Below are positions 35,736-48,204 of a DNA stretch of 64,000 nt, one piece after another. Position numbers and translations under genes: made by a program. The first letter of the stretch is position 1. Every line of letters begins with the position of its first letter. Below the pieces are notes generated by a model. The model had not been told where the DNA came from and made no database searches. It saw only the letters and a list, made by a program, of their open reading frames with translations. Source of the stretch: Dipylidium caninum (lineage: Eukaryota; Platyhelminthes; Cestoda; Cyclophyllidea; Dipylidiidae); the NCBI GenBank assembly GCA_017562135.1, contig QEYB01000599.1, positions 165,647-229,646 of the forward strand, written 5' to 3'.

Positions 35736-38700
35736 ACTGCAAATGTTGACTTCTGGTCTTCTTATTTCCTCCCGATGGCAGTTGTGAGCCAGAAATATTT
35801 TATTACTAAAAGATTCGTCAGTTCGGGGAAAGTTGTTGTCATTTCCACACGTGAGTAGTGCTTATTCATTTCGCCGATGCTCGGCAGTCTCCGCATCCTC
35901 GTAGTGTCTGAGTGGTTCTTGTGTTACATTTCTCGCTATTCGGTGGTGCAAGAGTTCTCGTGTCTCCATTGCGAGTTCATGGAATGGAGGCGTGTGTGCG
36001 TCCCCTTCGTCGAGTTGCAGAGGGGCGGGACCACTTGCCTGTGCTTTCTTGTTGTCACATTTGTCCCTTCTGCGTCAGCACTTGGATGGAAGATGAGTAT
36101 TCACTTTAAGGGGAATTTCTCGCCCCTGTCTTCCATCGTGAACAAAAAGCCTCCAAGTGTGCATTGCATGGGTGTTAGAGAACTTTCATCGTCCCCTGCC
36201 ACTGCTACTAAGTCATGTCCAGTAGGCTTGTGTTTCGCCACCCCACCGCCTGAGTATTTGAAAGAGCATTCTTGCCCTTTTCGCCTCTCATTTGGGGGCT
36301 ACAGTCCCCCCTATCCCCCCTCATTTTTACGCAATATCGCAGTCGATACACAGAGGATGGCATCCACCCAATTTGCCCAGGAAGTATCTCCGAGCCGATC
36401 TGCTCGCTCAGGTCCCCCTATCCACTTCTCATTGCCTACGGAAGGTCGAGAAGCATTGGGTGCATTGTAGTGAGGCACCTTGTCATCTGCCTGCACCTAT
36501 CACGTGTTGCCCTTCGCCCACTTGTCCCTTCTCCAGGTAACCCATTTACTACTGAATTTGCCAAAAAATTTGGCTCAATCTCCTTCAATCGCCGCGTCCA
36601 TCTTCGATTGTAGTCTGATCCAATTGTCTTGATAACATTGCACCTCCTTCTTCTCCTCCTCCCCGCGATGGATCCCAGAGTGCCTGACAAGCCACTTTGA
36701 GGGCCCGATAACAGGCGTGCCATCTACGTCAAGCGGCACTGTTAAGAGCAGACATCTTGCCCGCCGCACATGCTACCGTTAATAAGCATGTCTACTCAAT
36801 TTATGAGCTCTTTCTTGGTCCATCCACCGTGGATTTCTCTATACTTAAATGACATGCATATTCTCATCGACAGAAGTCCTCTCCTTGTGAAAGTACTTCA
36901 CACCAACTGACCAATATTGAACAATCGTCAAAACCGTTGCCTAAAATGTGCAACTCCGTGAAGAATAATTGTGGTAAGGGTGACAGTGTAGCAGAAAAGG
37001 AGACTTGGAGAAGACAGCAGCAGACGTTCCCAGCATGTCTTCGTTGAGTGCTGTTTCCTCTCTGGAAGGAACATGAGTGGCTGGCAGAATCCACTCTTGG
37101 CAGAAGCCACAGACCAAAGTGTACTTGCTCTCTCACATTCGCAGAAGACGGAAGCCAATTAAGCAGAGAGCAAAGCGCGTGACAGCGGGCTTGGGGAAGG
37201 CCAGCGCGGTTCACAATGCGCTGCATAAAGCGACCTCTTAGAAGGAGTTGCACTAAGCCACTTGGTGAGCGGAGAATGGGTTTGAGGGAAGCCCACTTGC
37301 AGCAATCGTTTGTTTGCCACTGTCTCCCGAATGAAAAGGGCCTGAGGACGTGGGGCTGTGAATGCACTGGACAGTGAGACATTTTAGGCGAAGTCGCAAT
37401 AAACCACCTCATTTTCGCAAGCTGTTCCATTTAAGAGGGCGAAATGACGGGCGACGTACTCGAAGTTGGAATCATTGGACCCACTTGTAGCTCATCTCTT
37501 TTTCGCCTCTGGGTGGTTGTGTGAGTGGGAAGCGGTGTTCCCTCAAATACCTGTGAATTCCCTCATTTTAGCGTAGGTTGCGTGTTCCGCGTTACTGAGC
37601 AGCAGTGAGAAGTTCTGCTCTTGTGCTAATTTCAACCCTGTTTCTCTGAGTGGCGTGGTCGTGGTGTATTTACTGACACCCTGCATTCAACGCTGTGGTC
37701 AGTAACACCTACTTCGTCAGTCTGACGATAGACAGCATTTAAAAAGGAGGTCTCCTTTCTCCCCAAGTCGAATAATTGAGGAGGACGGAGCCCACAAAGG
37801 GGACGAATGTGTTGGCCTTTAAGCGACCTCTTATGTGGCACATAAGATGTTCACAAAATTGCCATATCAACGCTTGAAATCATGACTTTGTGACTTCCAG
37901 ACCCCCTCACAACTCTCATGTTGCATCGGACAGTCCGCACAATTGAAGGTTCACATATCACTGTGCACAAGGAGCAGTCAAATCGTGGCCGTGCATGGTT
38001 AACGCAACGTGCTCACTCCGCTAAGCCCATGTGCCACCGTTGCCTTGTCTTTCGTCCTTCGGGTTACCGTCAGGCACCTGTCTCCCAGTTGGCGACAGAA
38101 TTGCACCACCGTGCTGTCACCGCTTCTGCAGCTTCCTTTCACGTGCACAATGAGCTTTCACACGCGACATTGCTTGCTGCACTCGGTGCTTGTCTGTCAC
38201 GAAGTGCACACACTTTCTCAGGTAGACGCAGACATGGCCTAACGAAGGGTCACTCAGTAAGAGATGGGGCGTTTCTTCGAAAGGACCGCACTTGTGTCGC
38301 CTCAGAGGTGGGTAAAATGATATTGAAGAGGCTGCAACGCAAACCGACCAGCCTTATGCTGAATGGAGCGGTAGAGACGTCGCACGAGAATTTACCTCTA
38401 AAATGGCATCTTTCGGACGTCATACGTGGACAGTGATAAGGAGTTGAGGATGCTTGTGCAGATCTCGATGATGCGAGCCTCCGGGCATCATGAAGTATTC
38501 GGCACTTTGAGTCGCCCTCGCTTGCATGACCACATGCTGCAGATTGTTATGTGGTTGCGAAACAGAGAGCCTGTGGAAGTACATGTAAATGTTCCCAAAT
38601 GTTGGATGCCAGGTTATGGACTTGTGCTCGTCACGCGCGAGCTTCATCTTAAATATGCAACAGCTTGAACTAGCGATGCGTGGAAGTCACCCGGTGCTCC

Positions 38701-39489
38701 CTCCACTTCCTACCTGCTATCACTGAGGCCAGGTAGTGGACATTTCGTCTAATGACAGTCGCCACACCTAGTGCCGCCTAACAGAAATATTGTGGAGCTC
38801 TCCTACAACACTTACTTCGTGAAATGTACATTCAACCAAGTGCAACAGCCAGTGCGATGACACTTCAACGTAACACTTATTTCATTAGTTTTGGATGAAG
38901 AAGAAGACGAAAGCACTTTAAGCTAGTACAAGCACTGAAGGTCGACTGCATTCACTGAGGTGCAGTGACGAAGTAACCAATTGTATTTACCCCATTCCTC
39001 AAGTTTATGCAACATTTTTAGTGAGATGTCGCGATGGTTGAGATGGATGTCAAGTGTTAAAGTAAACACGAACGTGGTAGAACCCGCCCACGCTGTGAAG
39101 CAGGTTAGAGATTAACGCCTTGAGACATTACTCTCACTCCATCGCAAAACCACTAGGGGGAGAGGCGGGTGAGAGGCATGAATTTCTCCTAAGTCTATAA
39201 AAGAGTAAAATGGATAATCAGTTAAACAAAGCGTTGTCGTTGACGAGATCACTAAAACACGGCACCAACAAGCAGCAGTAACCCACCAGGATTAACCACC
39301 ACACTGGCGAGTGCGATCATCACTAATCGCCACTGGGAGGCCTTATTGCGCACGTATTGCAAGGGCATTACTGAACGCAGAGGAGGTCTCATGAAGAGAC
39401 AAGGGTGGAAAATAACGCATCCATGTAAGGTATTGAAGTTAACGCAAACGTGGCTTAAACCTCTCACCCTCCGAGGCAGAGGGGCCACA
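35736..39489. other. Long stretch without a recognised gene
   Basis: The longest frame (35877-36470, plus, 197 codons) is low in charged residues, rich in Ser/Pro/Cys and resembles nothing I know; I do not call it a gene. A diverged copy of a repeat module from the large inverted repeat lies at about 38.43-38.67 kb. The rest shows no domain, RNA gene or simple repeat of note. Confidence 0.4.
38430..38670 (+). repeat. Third, diverged copy of a module from the large inverted repeat
   Basis: The translated segment ASGHHEVFGTLSRPRLHD ... MWLRNREPVEVHVNV parallels ASGHHEVIDASHRPC ... RWRTREPVKEHMNA in the left arm (minus, about 46.75-46.88 kb) and its partner in the right arm (about 53.1-53.25 kb, plus). 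It has the right-arm orientation and lies just outside the left arm. Confidence 0.55.
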
Positions 39490-39513
39490 GTGAAGCCAAT
39501 ACAATCACAAATA

Positions 39514-42146
39514 TCAAAGAGATTTCGCGTCAATCGTGACGGCGGCGCCATCCTCCGAGTCGAAGACGTCCTCCTCCACAACACCCGCTGCAGCGGGTGG
39601 CACGTAGCGCATGGAGTCGGTGAGGTGCACGCACGGCCGACTAACATGCTTCCACACTCCGAAGTCATCCTTGAGGAAGAGTGAGAGGAGGAAGCCTAGG
39701 AAAGAGAACTCGGTGGCCGGTAGTGCTCGTGGCTGAAGGGCTACAGGTCAGATCATACACACTTACAGACGAAAGAGAGGGCGCCACAACAGAAGAAGGC
39801 CAGAGGGAAGTTGTTTTTGACGTCGTGATTTGACACGATGGCAGTAAGAATGAGATTGCTAGGACACTACAAAGCAAGAGTGAGTTGATATGAGGACGAC
39901 GCCACCTGCGTAGCAAGCGGGAAGCCCAGGTGACAGGTGGTACGTGAGAGGCGGATGGAAAGAGGGAAAGAGGGAAAGACGGGAGGAGGGGAGGACGGGA
40001 GGAGGAAAGGAGGGAAGGAGAGAAGAAAAGGAGTGGAGTGGAGGGGAGGAAAGACTCACTCCAGTGCTGTTCATCAGACCATATATGGTATCCGAGTTCT
40101 TCGAACCAAAGATGCGGTTACAGGCCGCGGGCAAAAGGACATAGGGACCAGTCACTGTGAAGGCGATGAGGATAAGCCAAATGGCATAGAGGATATTGAA
40201 GGCGCGTGAGTAGACGAGGAGAGGGAAGGTGATAAGGAGCAAACTCCACTGGAGGAGGGACCATGCGAGAGGAAGCTGTCACAACGCGCACACATAGAGG
40301 TGTGTTACGAGAATGCTGGTATCTCCCCTCCTCAATCCCCATCAAATCAAGCACCAAGTATTACCTTGAAGGAGAGGTGGTCACAGAGGAGGCCACTGAC
40401 AACACTCCGGTGCACGTGAAGATGGACATGCACGTGACAATGATTGAGAGGAAGCGATCATCGAGGTTATTAGTCGCCCCGAATACCTAACCAAGGCACA
40501 ATATGCTCTGCATATACAAATCAACAATTGTGGCCTTTCCTGTGAGTTGCGTCCAGCTAATTACACAATTATTAAAGTACGGACAAAGTGCCTGTGCTGA
40601 TGGGCCTCACCTTAGCGGTAGAGGTTACCAGATTGGCAGGCACCCAGGCGAAGAAGAATATTGTGGCCATGAGGTAGAAGTCAATGGATTTGAACGCCTC
40701 TTTAACCGAGTAATCGTAGGTGTGAAGAAGGCCACTGAAGACGAGATAAAACAGAGTAGGCATACAGACCGTGTGCTCGGGAAAACACGCAAACGGAGCA
40801 ATCGCATTTACTCGTGTTTAGCGTCCACCCGACATTCCGCTCCCAAGTCGCTCGTTCCGCCGTTTCCCCTACAACATTATTGCACCATCCGCTTTAACTC
40901 GCTTCCTTAACACAAATTTCATCCGCTAACACACACCGGCAACGAAATCTCGCCTCTCGCATACGCCAGTGAGGATAAACAGACGTACCCGCTTTCAGCA
41001 CTCGGTGTTGGTGCAGCCACGTTGGTTACTTCAAACCTAAAGTAGCACAAAGTCTCTCTCATCCACAGAACTCGCCTCGACATGAAGATCAACTCAACCA
41101 AACAACAAATGCTGAACGATCGTATTGATAGTGGTTGCCACAGTGTTTGTGCTCATCAACAATGAATGAGTGGGTGGGTGGGTGGTTGAGAGCAGCAGTC
41201 TACGTGAGAAGAACGTCCTGTCATGCACAAAGACTCACTCTTCCTGTGCGTCCTCCTTCATCGCATTTTCCTCCTAAAACGCCAAGTGCCAATGAAAAGC
41301 CAACCATGAGAGTACTCGTACAAGCGGAGACACATACTCTCGGGCATTTGCGCAGCAGCAGGAAGCCAATCACTTGGAGGCCGAAGAGTATTGCAGCGAG
41401 GATGAGCAAGACCCTCGGCACCTTCGATGTGACAGTGGGGCTGAAGAAATGCCACCATGACATTTTATAAAATAGGCGGGTTCGTGGCAACGCAAGGAAC
41501 GTACTCATCTGTCGGTTTGTTATTTGGATTAATGAGGGCAGTTTGCATGGGTGTAAAGACCAAGGAACCCATTCCTAATGCGGCGAGGATGAGGCCAATG
41601 ACGAGAGCGCGATGTTGTGGAAACCACTAGATGAGGAAAGTGCAAAGGGGATGACAGAAGTGACAGTGTAGATTAGAGCTCTAGACAGAAGGCCTTACTT
41701 CAGCAGCTATGGTTAATAGCACTGCGTAGGAGAGACCCTGGCCGAGGCCATACATCACAGCATAAGTGACTGCAAATGGTGCAAGACCCTTGGAGACCGT
41801 GAATGAGGAAAGTGCAATGCCACCACTGAAATGAATCCGGGTACAGTGAACAGGGTATGTGGTTTAATGCACAACACAATGAATCCAGCTGCAAGTACCT
41901 GATCAAAATACAGCCGACGGCCACTACTGGGCGAAAACCGATGCGCGATTTCACCCACCCACCGAGTGGCATCGCCACGGCACTCGCAGTCGTCGATGCG
42001 GTGTAGAACCAAACGGCTTGCCCCGTTGTGATATTCATGAGGGGGATCAAGTAAACATTCATATTGCCAACTGTCAACCTGAAGCCGAGTGTTAAATGAA
42101 TGAGTGCAGCGCCAAGCACGGTTAAGTAGCCGCACACCTTGTGCAT
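39514..42146 (-). CDS. Major-facilitator-superfamily (MFS) transporter, left-arm copy
   Basis: Ten candidate exons: 42146-41899, 41825-41699, 41626-41505, 41440-41338, 41036-40989, 40734-40611, 40486-40365, 40248-40060, 39866-39767 and 39708-39514 (stop TGA), about 459 codons. Landmarks run in MFS order: MHKVCGYLTVLGAALIHLTL with VGNMNVYL, STTASAVAMPLGGWVKSRIG, VTYAVMYGLGQGLSYAVLL, HRALVIGLILAALGMGSL, KVPRVLLILAAILFGLQVIG, then half two: KEAFKSIDFYLMATIFFFAW, KVFGATNNLDDRFLSII, GLLCDHLSFK, NILYAIWLILIAFTVTGPYV followed by LLPAACNRIFG, and GFLLSLFL with an acidic tail. The closest type I recall is the oxalate/formate antiporter- or monocarboxylate-like MFS group; substrate unknown. Problems: exon 7 lacks one base near 40,405 (the right arm has ccggacgtg, giving TGRVVSGLL), and exon 4/5 and exon 9/10 phases do not close by simple donor choice. 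The gene is therefore either slightly damaged or has indel errors in the sequence. Confidence 0.6.
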
Positions 42147-42539
42147 GGCACTCTGTCGGCAAACAATTCGCAGGGTTTGAATTCCATCTGTTTTATATCA
42201 TTGTAAGGCTGTGATCACATAAACAAGTCTCAAGGTCACATCTTGCTTCATGTGAGTTTAACTTTGAATTAAGGATAAATAGATTTAAACTTTTCCTACC
42301 ACACAAATTTCATTGTTCCTTCAAGTATAATGCATTAAAATGCATAAGTGGACTGGATTAAGGAGCAACATTTTCGTTTTCGTCATGATAGTATTCCGTG
42401 CAATTCTAACCTCATTAATGCCCTTTCCTCCCACTATTGGCCGAAATAGTGGACCAATCAACCCGGCGGACTGTGGAATTTGCCCCTTCTTCTCTCCGGT
42501 ACCCCGTGACAAGCCCTGAAATAGTCAGCATCATTTACT

Positions 42540-42815
42540 AGTTGAAACTAAGAGAGGGAGATAGACCACCGCGAATGCCGCTCTCCTCAACCTCCTCTTC
42601 TATGCTGTCCGAGAACCGGGGTCTCCATCACTGGCCAAGTGACATGCATCCGAGACAGATCGAGATCACCGCCACCTATTCCGAGGCACGACTATATGAT
42701 CTGTGTGCACACGATCCAAGGGTCAGCATGCGTCTCGGAGGACAGTTTGTGGCAAAGTATGGGGGAGACCACTTCACTGTCCATTCATTAGCCGCTGCAT
42801 TCTTTTATTAACATG
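42540..42815 (+). pseudogene. Left-arm copy of an unknown exon, broken by indels
   Basis: Counterpart of the open frame at 57.0-57.5 kb (minus). Compared with it, this copy differs by several one-base gains or losses within about 130 bp (for example gactaagagaggg-type shortening near 42,550 and ccggggtc for ccggcggtc near 42,617), so the frame (QIEITATYSEARLYDLCAHD and onward) is only open in pieces. The product is unknown. Confidence 0.45.
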
Positions 42816-45800
42816 CGGCATGAACAGACAACCCTCGTCGTCTTTCTTGTTTCAGCTTTGATTTCAAAAATTCTAACTTTCAGACGACAGGTGAGGTGGC
42901 TGTTTCCTCCTGACTTACGCAATGAAGGATATTGCATACGCACCCCACTTACTTTGGTGTGTGCAGCCTTAACGGAGCCTCTTTTGTTGAAACCCTTCAA
43001 TTGCGCGACTAACGGGCTTTTATAAGACGGGTTCAGATGTTGACCCTCCGTCCATAGCATTTGCAGTTAGTTTAATTAATATCATCCCGATATCCAACAA
43101 TTTGTGGCTTACGCCACCTCCTCACTGAAGTATTGGCCGATCATTGCCATGGTACAATGCATAACACGCTACAGAGCTTGAATTCGCAAAATTCCTCAAA
43201 TGCGGTATGCCTTTCCTTGCGATGCATCCACTTGTCACTTTATTTAATGCGCAACCAGAAGGGAGGAGAGATTGTTTTCCTGGACATGCTTTAGTTTGAG
43301 TCTTTAAAATTTCGTACATACGATTCCCAGAATTCGGCAACATCACAGCCAACCGGGTGGTGCCCCACCAATCCGTTTTAATAGCGCGGAGAATCCAAAC
43401 CCCGCCTTTGCAACTTCAAGCATTAACGTCTGGGCCGTTTATGCGCTACGGTTCTCCTCCAGAGTGAACTCACATGTCCTACCATTTCTGCAGGAATATG
43501 ATACCACAAACAGAAACCGTGCTCAATCAAATCTATGGCTAACAAGGTTACGCTCACCCTTCACTAACCCATTGCGTGCATTTTAGTTTACAGGTTAACC
43601 GCGCCGCAACCACTGTAACACATCTGAGGTGGGCCAGAGTGGTGCAGAGCAATTAGGTTGCTACGTTAGAAACGGGTTTTGGCGGTGTTGGCGAGTTAGT
43701 ATTTCAATTATTTTACAGTTCCCACTTAAAACAAATCAGACCGTGTGAAGTCTTCCTGTAGGGTGGAGTACTTATATCTACCTAAGTTCTCCGCATTTGT
43801 TCTTCTCATGTGTGTTACGCTGGCCGAATTCTACTTCAACCTGTTTATAAGGGTGATGTTAGCTTGGCACTTTCTCAAGTGTCATGGACACTCTTCACAC
43901 TTCCGCTGAATAGTATGCCATATCGGTCTTGACCGATTCCTTCCAATTGCTCTCGCATCACGCGTACAAATCCCGCATCTTCGCATGTCAGAAATCCACT
44001 TTCACTGCCACCGACATCATCATCTGCCGCTTCAAATATGTCCATAAGCAGTCGGCATAGCTGTATGTTGATTGTCGGAAGGCACAGTAATTGGCAACAT
44101 TGCCATTTTATTGGGTTGGCAACTGAGTGATTGCGGAGTATCTAACAGACGCCTCTGGCACCTTTTGTTTCGTTAACGTGTTCAAAGCACCTGACCATGA
44201 GCCACGTTCCACCTAATTTTAGTACAGGAATATCCTTCGAATTTGCAGTTTGGCTTTTAGCCGGGTGTAGAAGTAGAAGAGCAAGACGTGCACTCGTGAC
44301 TTGAGCTACAGTATAGGACGTTAAGTGCTGTAGATGGGTATGAAGCCTTGGAGGAAAGGCCGTGTCAAAATTGAAGCTGATGAGACCCACATTGCGATCA
44401 TCGTCAAGTCAGATCGTCGGAGGACACCACGTGAGGATACAGAGAAGCTCAAGTATTGTGGGACTCTCGATGTGCGGATAAGGGAACTGGACAAGGTGGA
44501 CTGATTATTCCTAAGCTAAAATCGTATGCAGCTTTACAGAAATCATATATGGGGACTTTGCGCGACTGGGGAGACAAAAACGCTTAGAGACTTAGCAAGT
44601 ACCCAAGTAATAGTCAAGTAGTTTACACTCACGTCTATCAATGCTTTGAATGGGTTCGAAGTAAAATGGAGTCTTAAAAGCATCACAACGTCAAAATTCT
44701 CTGGGAGAGGCAAAATTCCTCAACAAATATACGAAGCTTTCAGCGTACTTAAAAGGAATATTTATATATACGTAAAACAGATACTCGGTGAAAACTATGC
44801 CGCGCATTATATGTGACGATAGCAGGAAATAAATGTGGTAGGTGCTTTTCTAAAAGCCGTCACCAACACTGCAATGATGGCGTTAAACTCGGACACCTCG
44901 CACAGTCGGTGTGGTAGCGTGGATTGTTTTCGTGGAGGAACGTAGCACTCGAGAAAGTGACAGAGAAAAGTGTCATCTTCTGCGGGTTCGAGTGACATTC
45001 CTCCACCCAAGTGAGTAGCAACGGGGTGAGGCGGAGTGCCAGGGCATCACAGAGACCCAGTTTTTCTGGTGTATGCCGCCACCCTTTCTTAACGTGGCCA
45101 TTCACAATTCCTCCAAATTAAAATCGGCGGCAGCGCGTTGCCTAGACGGTGGGACGAAGAAAAGGAGGTGGCTCTACGGAACATCGCACCATTTACAAAG
45201 TACAGCAGCCGCCATAGACACCAACTAATGACTCCACATTGAAAGTTGAGAAGACTGTCTGGCTAGTGTATAAAGCAAGATACAAAAAGGCGAAAGTGGC
45301 GGCTTGGGTCATTGCTACCGGGAAAATTGTTGACTCAGTTGCGAGTTAACTGTATCGACGTGATCATGGGAAGAGGGCTCCTCAGCTGTGTGTGGCTAAA
45401 GGAGTCTCAGCAAGTGCCCAATTCCGCAACATCGCGATATTGTGGCGTGGGCTTGTGTGCCAGATGTGTGAAACAGCCTACGGATACTTCACTCCTAACA
45501 CCTGACGACGTGGGAAGAGGTCGAAGGAAGCCTGTACACTTGGAACTATATCGCGGAAATGGGTGCCCTGGGCTCCCATCTCGGGAGGGCATGAGGGGAA
45601 GATATGGCAGACACGGAGGAATGCACAAATACGAGGAAATTGAGATGGTTGACAAAAGTTACCACCTAAAAATTCGTTATTCCGTTGGCAATTTCGGTGG
45701 TAGTCAAGTGGAGACTTCGATTAGTGCTCAACGTCGACGAAAGTCGTGTAAACTCGTGCAGATAACTGCGTGCGAGAAGGTGGCAGCAAGTAGGATGTTC

Positions 45801-47864
45801 CTTGGACAATGGCACCCCCAAATGAGAATGAGCATGGGTTGAGGGTTGAGGGCTGAGGGTGGAGAGCACATCATGCAGTTACTCAGCGCTGTCATGTGGC
45901 TTCAGATGCAAATCGGCCAAAATAACGCAGTGGTGCTTGCCTGAAATGGGAAGAAAGGAGAAGATGCCGAGAATTCCTATCCATCGTGCTACGCTCATTT
46001 GTTTGGTGGACTGTTAACGGTCTCTCAACTGAAGTAGTATCACTGAGCGCGTGAACGAAGTCGGTCAGGCTGGAGGGTGAGTTTGCAAGGTCCTAGCTGC
46101 AAGTGAAACATACATGCCGCAGGCCCAATCAATTGGAGGCGGGTAAGGGCAAAGAAAGGAGCTTTGAAAGAAAAAGTGTCGAGAGAAATGGGAAAGAAAC
46201 GAGGAAAAAACCTTCTGACTTAAGAGACGAGTGCATTCACACACACTGACACACATCCTGGGAAATCTGTCAGTGGGGTGAGTGAAGAAGGATGAAATAA
46301 ATGCGAATGTCTAGCCCTCATGCAGTAGAAGAGTAAAGTTGGCAAATGGCAGGTAGATGCAGAAGTGAACCATTGAACAAGACTTCGCCTTAGGTCCATC
46401 GGATTCCTACCTTGTATGCCAAATGTCCATAGTGCTGGCAGAGTCGCACTGTAGACCTATAATTTAAGTTGATGCGGTTGGCACGAATATGAGAGCAACG
46501 GATCTTAAACTTCCCCATGAAGGCCAGACGAGAGAACGTCCTCCCTCGTCGTTGCTAGAAGTTGGAGCACGGACAGAAAGACCTTCCAAACGACCATAGG
46601 TCGAAACGTGTGTTCCTTTCTTCCGCTCGACGAGAAAGATTTGCAAAGGCCACGCATGCCCACATTGAGGACGAGGAAATGTTTCGCCGTGGAACAACAC
46701 CGGCACGGGCCAAAAGAGCACAACATCGCCTCGGAGATTTGCGAGCATTCATATGTTCTTTCACTGGCTCTCGAGTCCGCCACCTCGTACTGACACCCAG
46801 TATGCCGTCAGTCGTGCAAGGGCGGTGAGAAGCGTCGATTACTTCATGATGCCCAGAGGCGCGTCTACAATCAGGTGGAAGTCCATTCGTTCTAGGCTTT
46901 AGCACCCTCAGATATCATTTATCCATGAATGTTCCAACGACATGATTGCAAATCTGTGGCAGAGTTGGAGCTCGAAAAAACTTTTGTCATCATTGCCTCT
47001 CAATTTCGTCCATGTTTTCGAAATAACAGAAGATTGGTATACGATTCTACTGGCGTTGGGGGGGTAAGCATAAATTGTATAACACTCATCTTCTGTCGAA
47101 TCAGGATTTAAAGTCACTTCTGCAGGAGGAATCGCCAAAATTTCTACCTGCCCCTGCTTCTTGTGATGGTGAGGAGATGACGTGGCCTCCCGTCCAAAGC
47201 AGTTGTCTCAGTCGACGTCGCAATTTGCTGTTGCGTTGTCGGATGCTGCCTGTGTTCTCCTACCCCCAGTCTTGTAGCCATGTCAAAAGGCACTGTCCGC
47301 TCGACAACAGTTGCCTCATCCGATGCCTATTACCTTTGCGCCTTTCACACTCTGCGTTAATTCCTCTGTCGGGGAACACTCGAGTTTTAACCCAAATCCT
47401 TCAGCGCCTACTTACAACTTAGAGTAGATGACTAAGTCGTCAATTTGCATTCGCCTATGCAGACGCGTACAACTCTCTCGCTCCACAGATTATAGCACGC
47501 AGGTCGAAATCCGCCTGTCTCAGCCCTCACTACCGCCAAGATATCATTTTCCGTGGGCAATGCAACCGCATGATTGCAAATCCATTGCGGAGTTGGTGCC
47601 TAGAATAAGCCTTTTCCCAACACTCCATTTCATTTCCATCCATATTTGGCACAAAAGTGGAATTGATTTGCGATCCATGCGAGATGACAGGCTACTGTGG
47701 GGGGAATGAGCAGAATATTTCACAATTTTCATTTTACCGGACTCGCGAGTAAAGACCATTTCTGCATGAGGTAACGTCAAGATTCCCCGCTTACCCCTCT
47801 TTCCTATGGCGCTGAGGAGATGACGTGGCCTTCTGTCCAAAGCACATGCCTCTGTCGACATCGC
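42816..47864. other. Non-coding remainder of the left arm
   Basis: About 5 kb without a recognised protein. Frames such as 44142-44390 (minus), 45312-45842 (plus) and 47825-48157 recur in the right arm simply because the DNA is duplicated; their conservation between arms is not evidence of coding. Confidence 0.5.
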
Positions 47865-48204
47865 AGTCAAGCCACAGTAATTTTCACTCGCATGATGTGT
47901 TTTCTGCTTCTGCTTCTCCGTCTTCTTCGTCCCAAACTAATGAAACAGGCGTTACATTGAACTGGAATCGCACTGGGCCTTTGCGCTTGTTTCAATGTGT
48001 ATTTAACGAAGTGGCTGTTGCTCGAGACCTCGACGGGACATTTGATACGCCACACTATGAGGGGCGACTGAGGTGCGTGAGACGCAGCCCACAATTATTT
48101 GCAATCTGGCAAGATTCCACCTCTCCCCACAACGTAGTGACGCTGGCACATCGATGATGCAGCACAGACAGACACAGACACACGCACACACGCCTACTTT
48201 GCCA

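Larger units (their letters stand above)
39490..47864 (+). repeat. Left arm of a giant inverted repeat (~8.4 kb)
   Basis: Matches the reverse complement of about 52107-60645 co-linearly along its whole length. Anchors: 39.51-39.71 with 60.41-60.61; 40.37-40.52 with 59.52-59.71; 41.70-42.15 with 57.84-58.30; 42.54-43.02 with 56.97-57.44; 43.1-44.14 with 55.86-56.88; 44.14-44.39 with 55.60-55.84 (identical 82-residue frame); 45.3-45.84 with 54.15-54.68; 46.46-46.91 with 53.08-53.49; 47.54-47.86 with 52.11-52.43. The outer end falls just beyond the stop codon of the transporter gene. The inner end is sharp: sequences part after the gtcgacatcgcagt / actgcgatgtcgac block. Confidence 0.9.

Noticed and set aside
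35877..36470. 197-codon plus-strand frame
   Set aside because: Serine/proline/cysteine-rich composition, no recognisable motif, overlapped by other open frames; likely chance.
36864..37430. 188-codon minus-strand frame
   Set aside because: No domain or splice support; composition like translated non-coding DNA.
41461..41500. Apparent stop codon in the left-arm MFS gene after ATNPPIL
   Set aside because: Removed by a 64-nt GT-AG intron (41504-41441) with donor GA|GTACGT that closes the phase and restores the MFS motif KVPRVLLILAAILFGLQVIG.
44142..44390. 82-codon frame perfectly conserved between the two arms (minus in left, plus in right at 55.6 kb)
   Set aside because: Conservation only reflects the near-identical DNA of the repeat; no codon-level signature and no family match.
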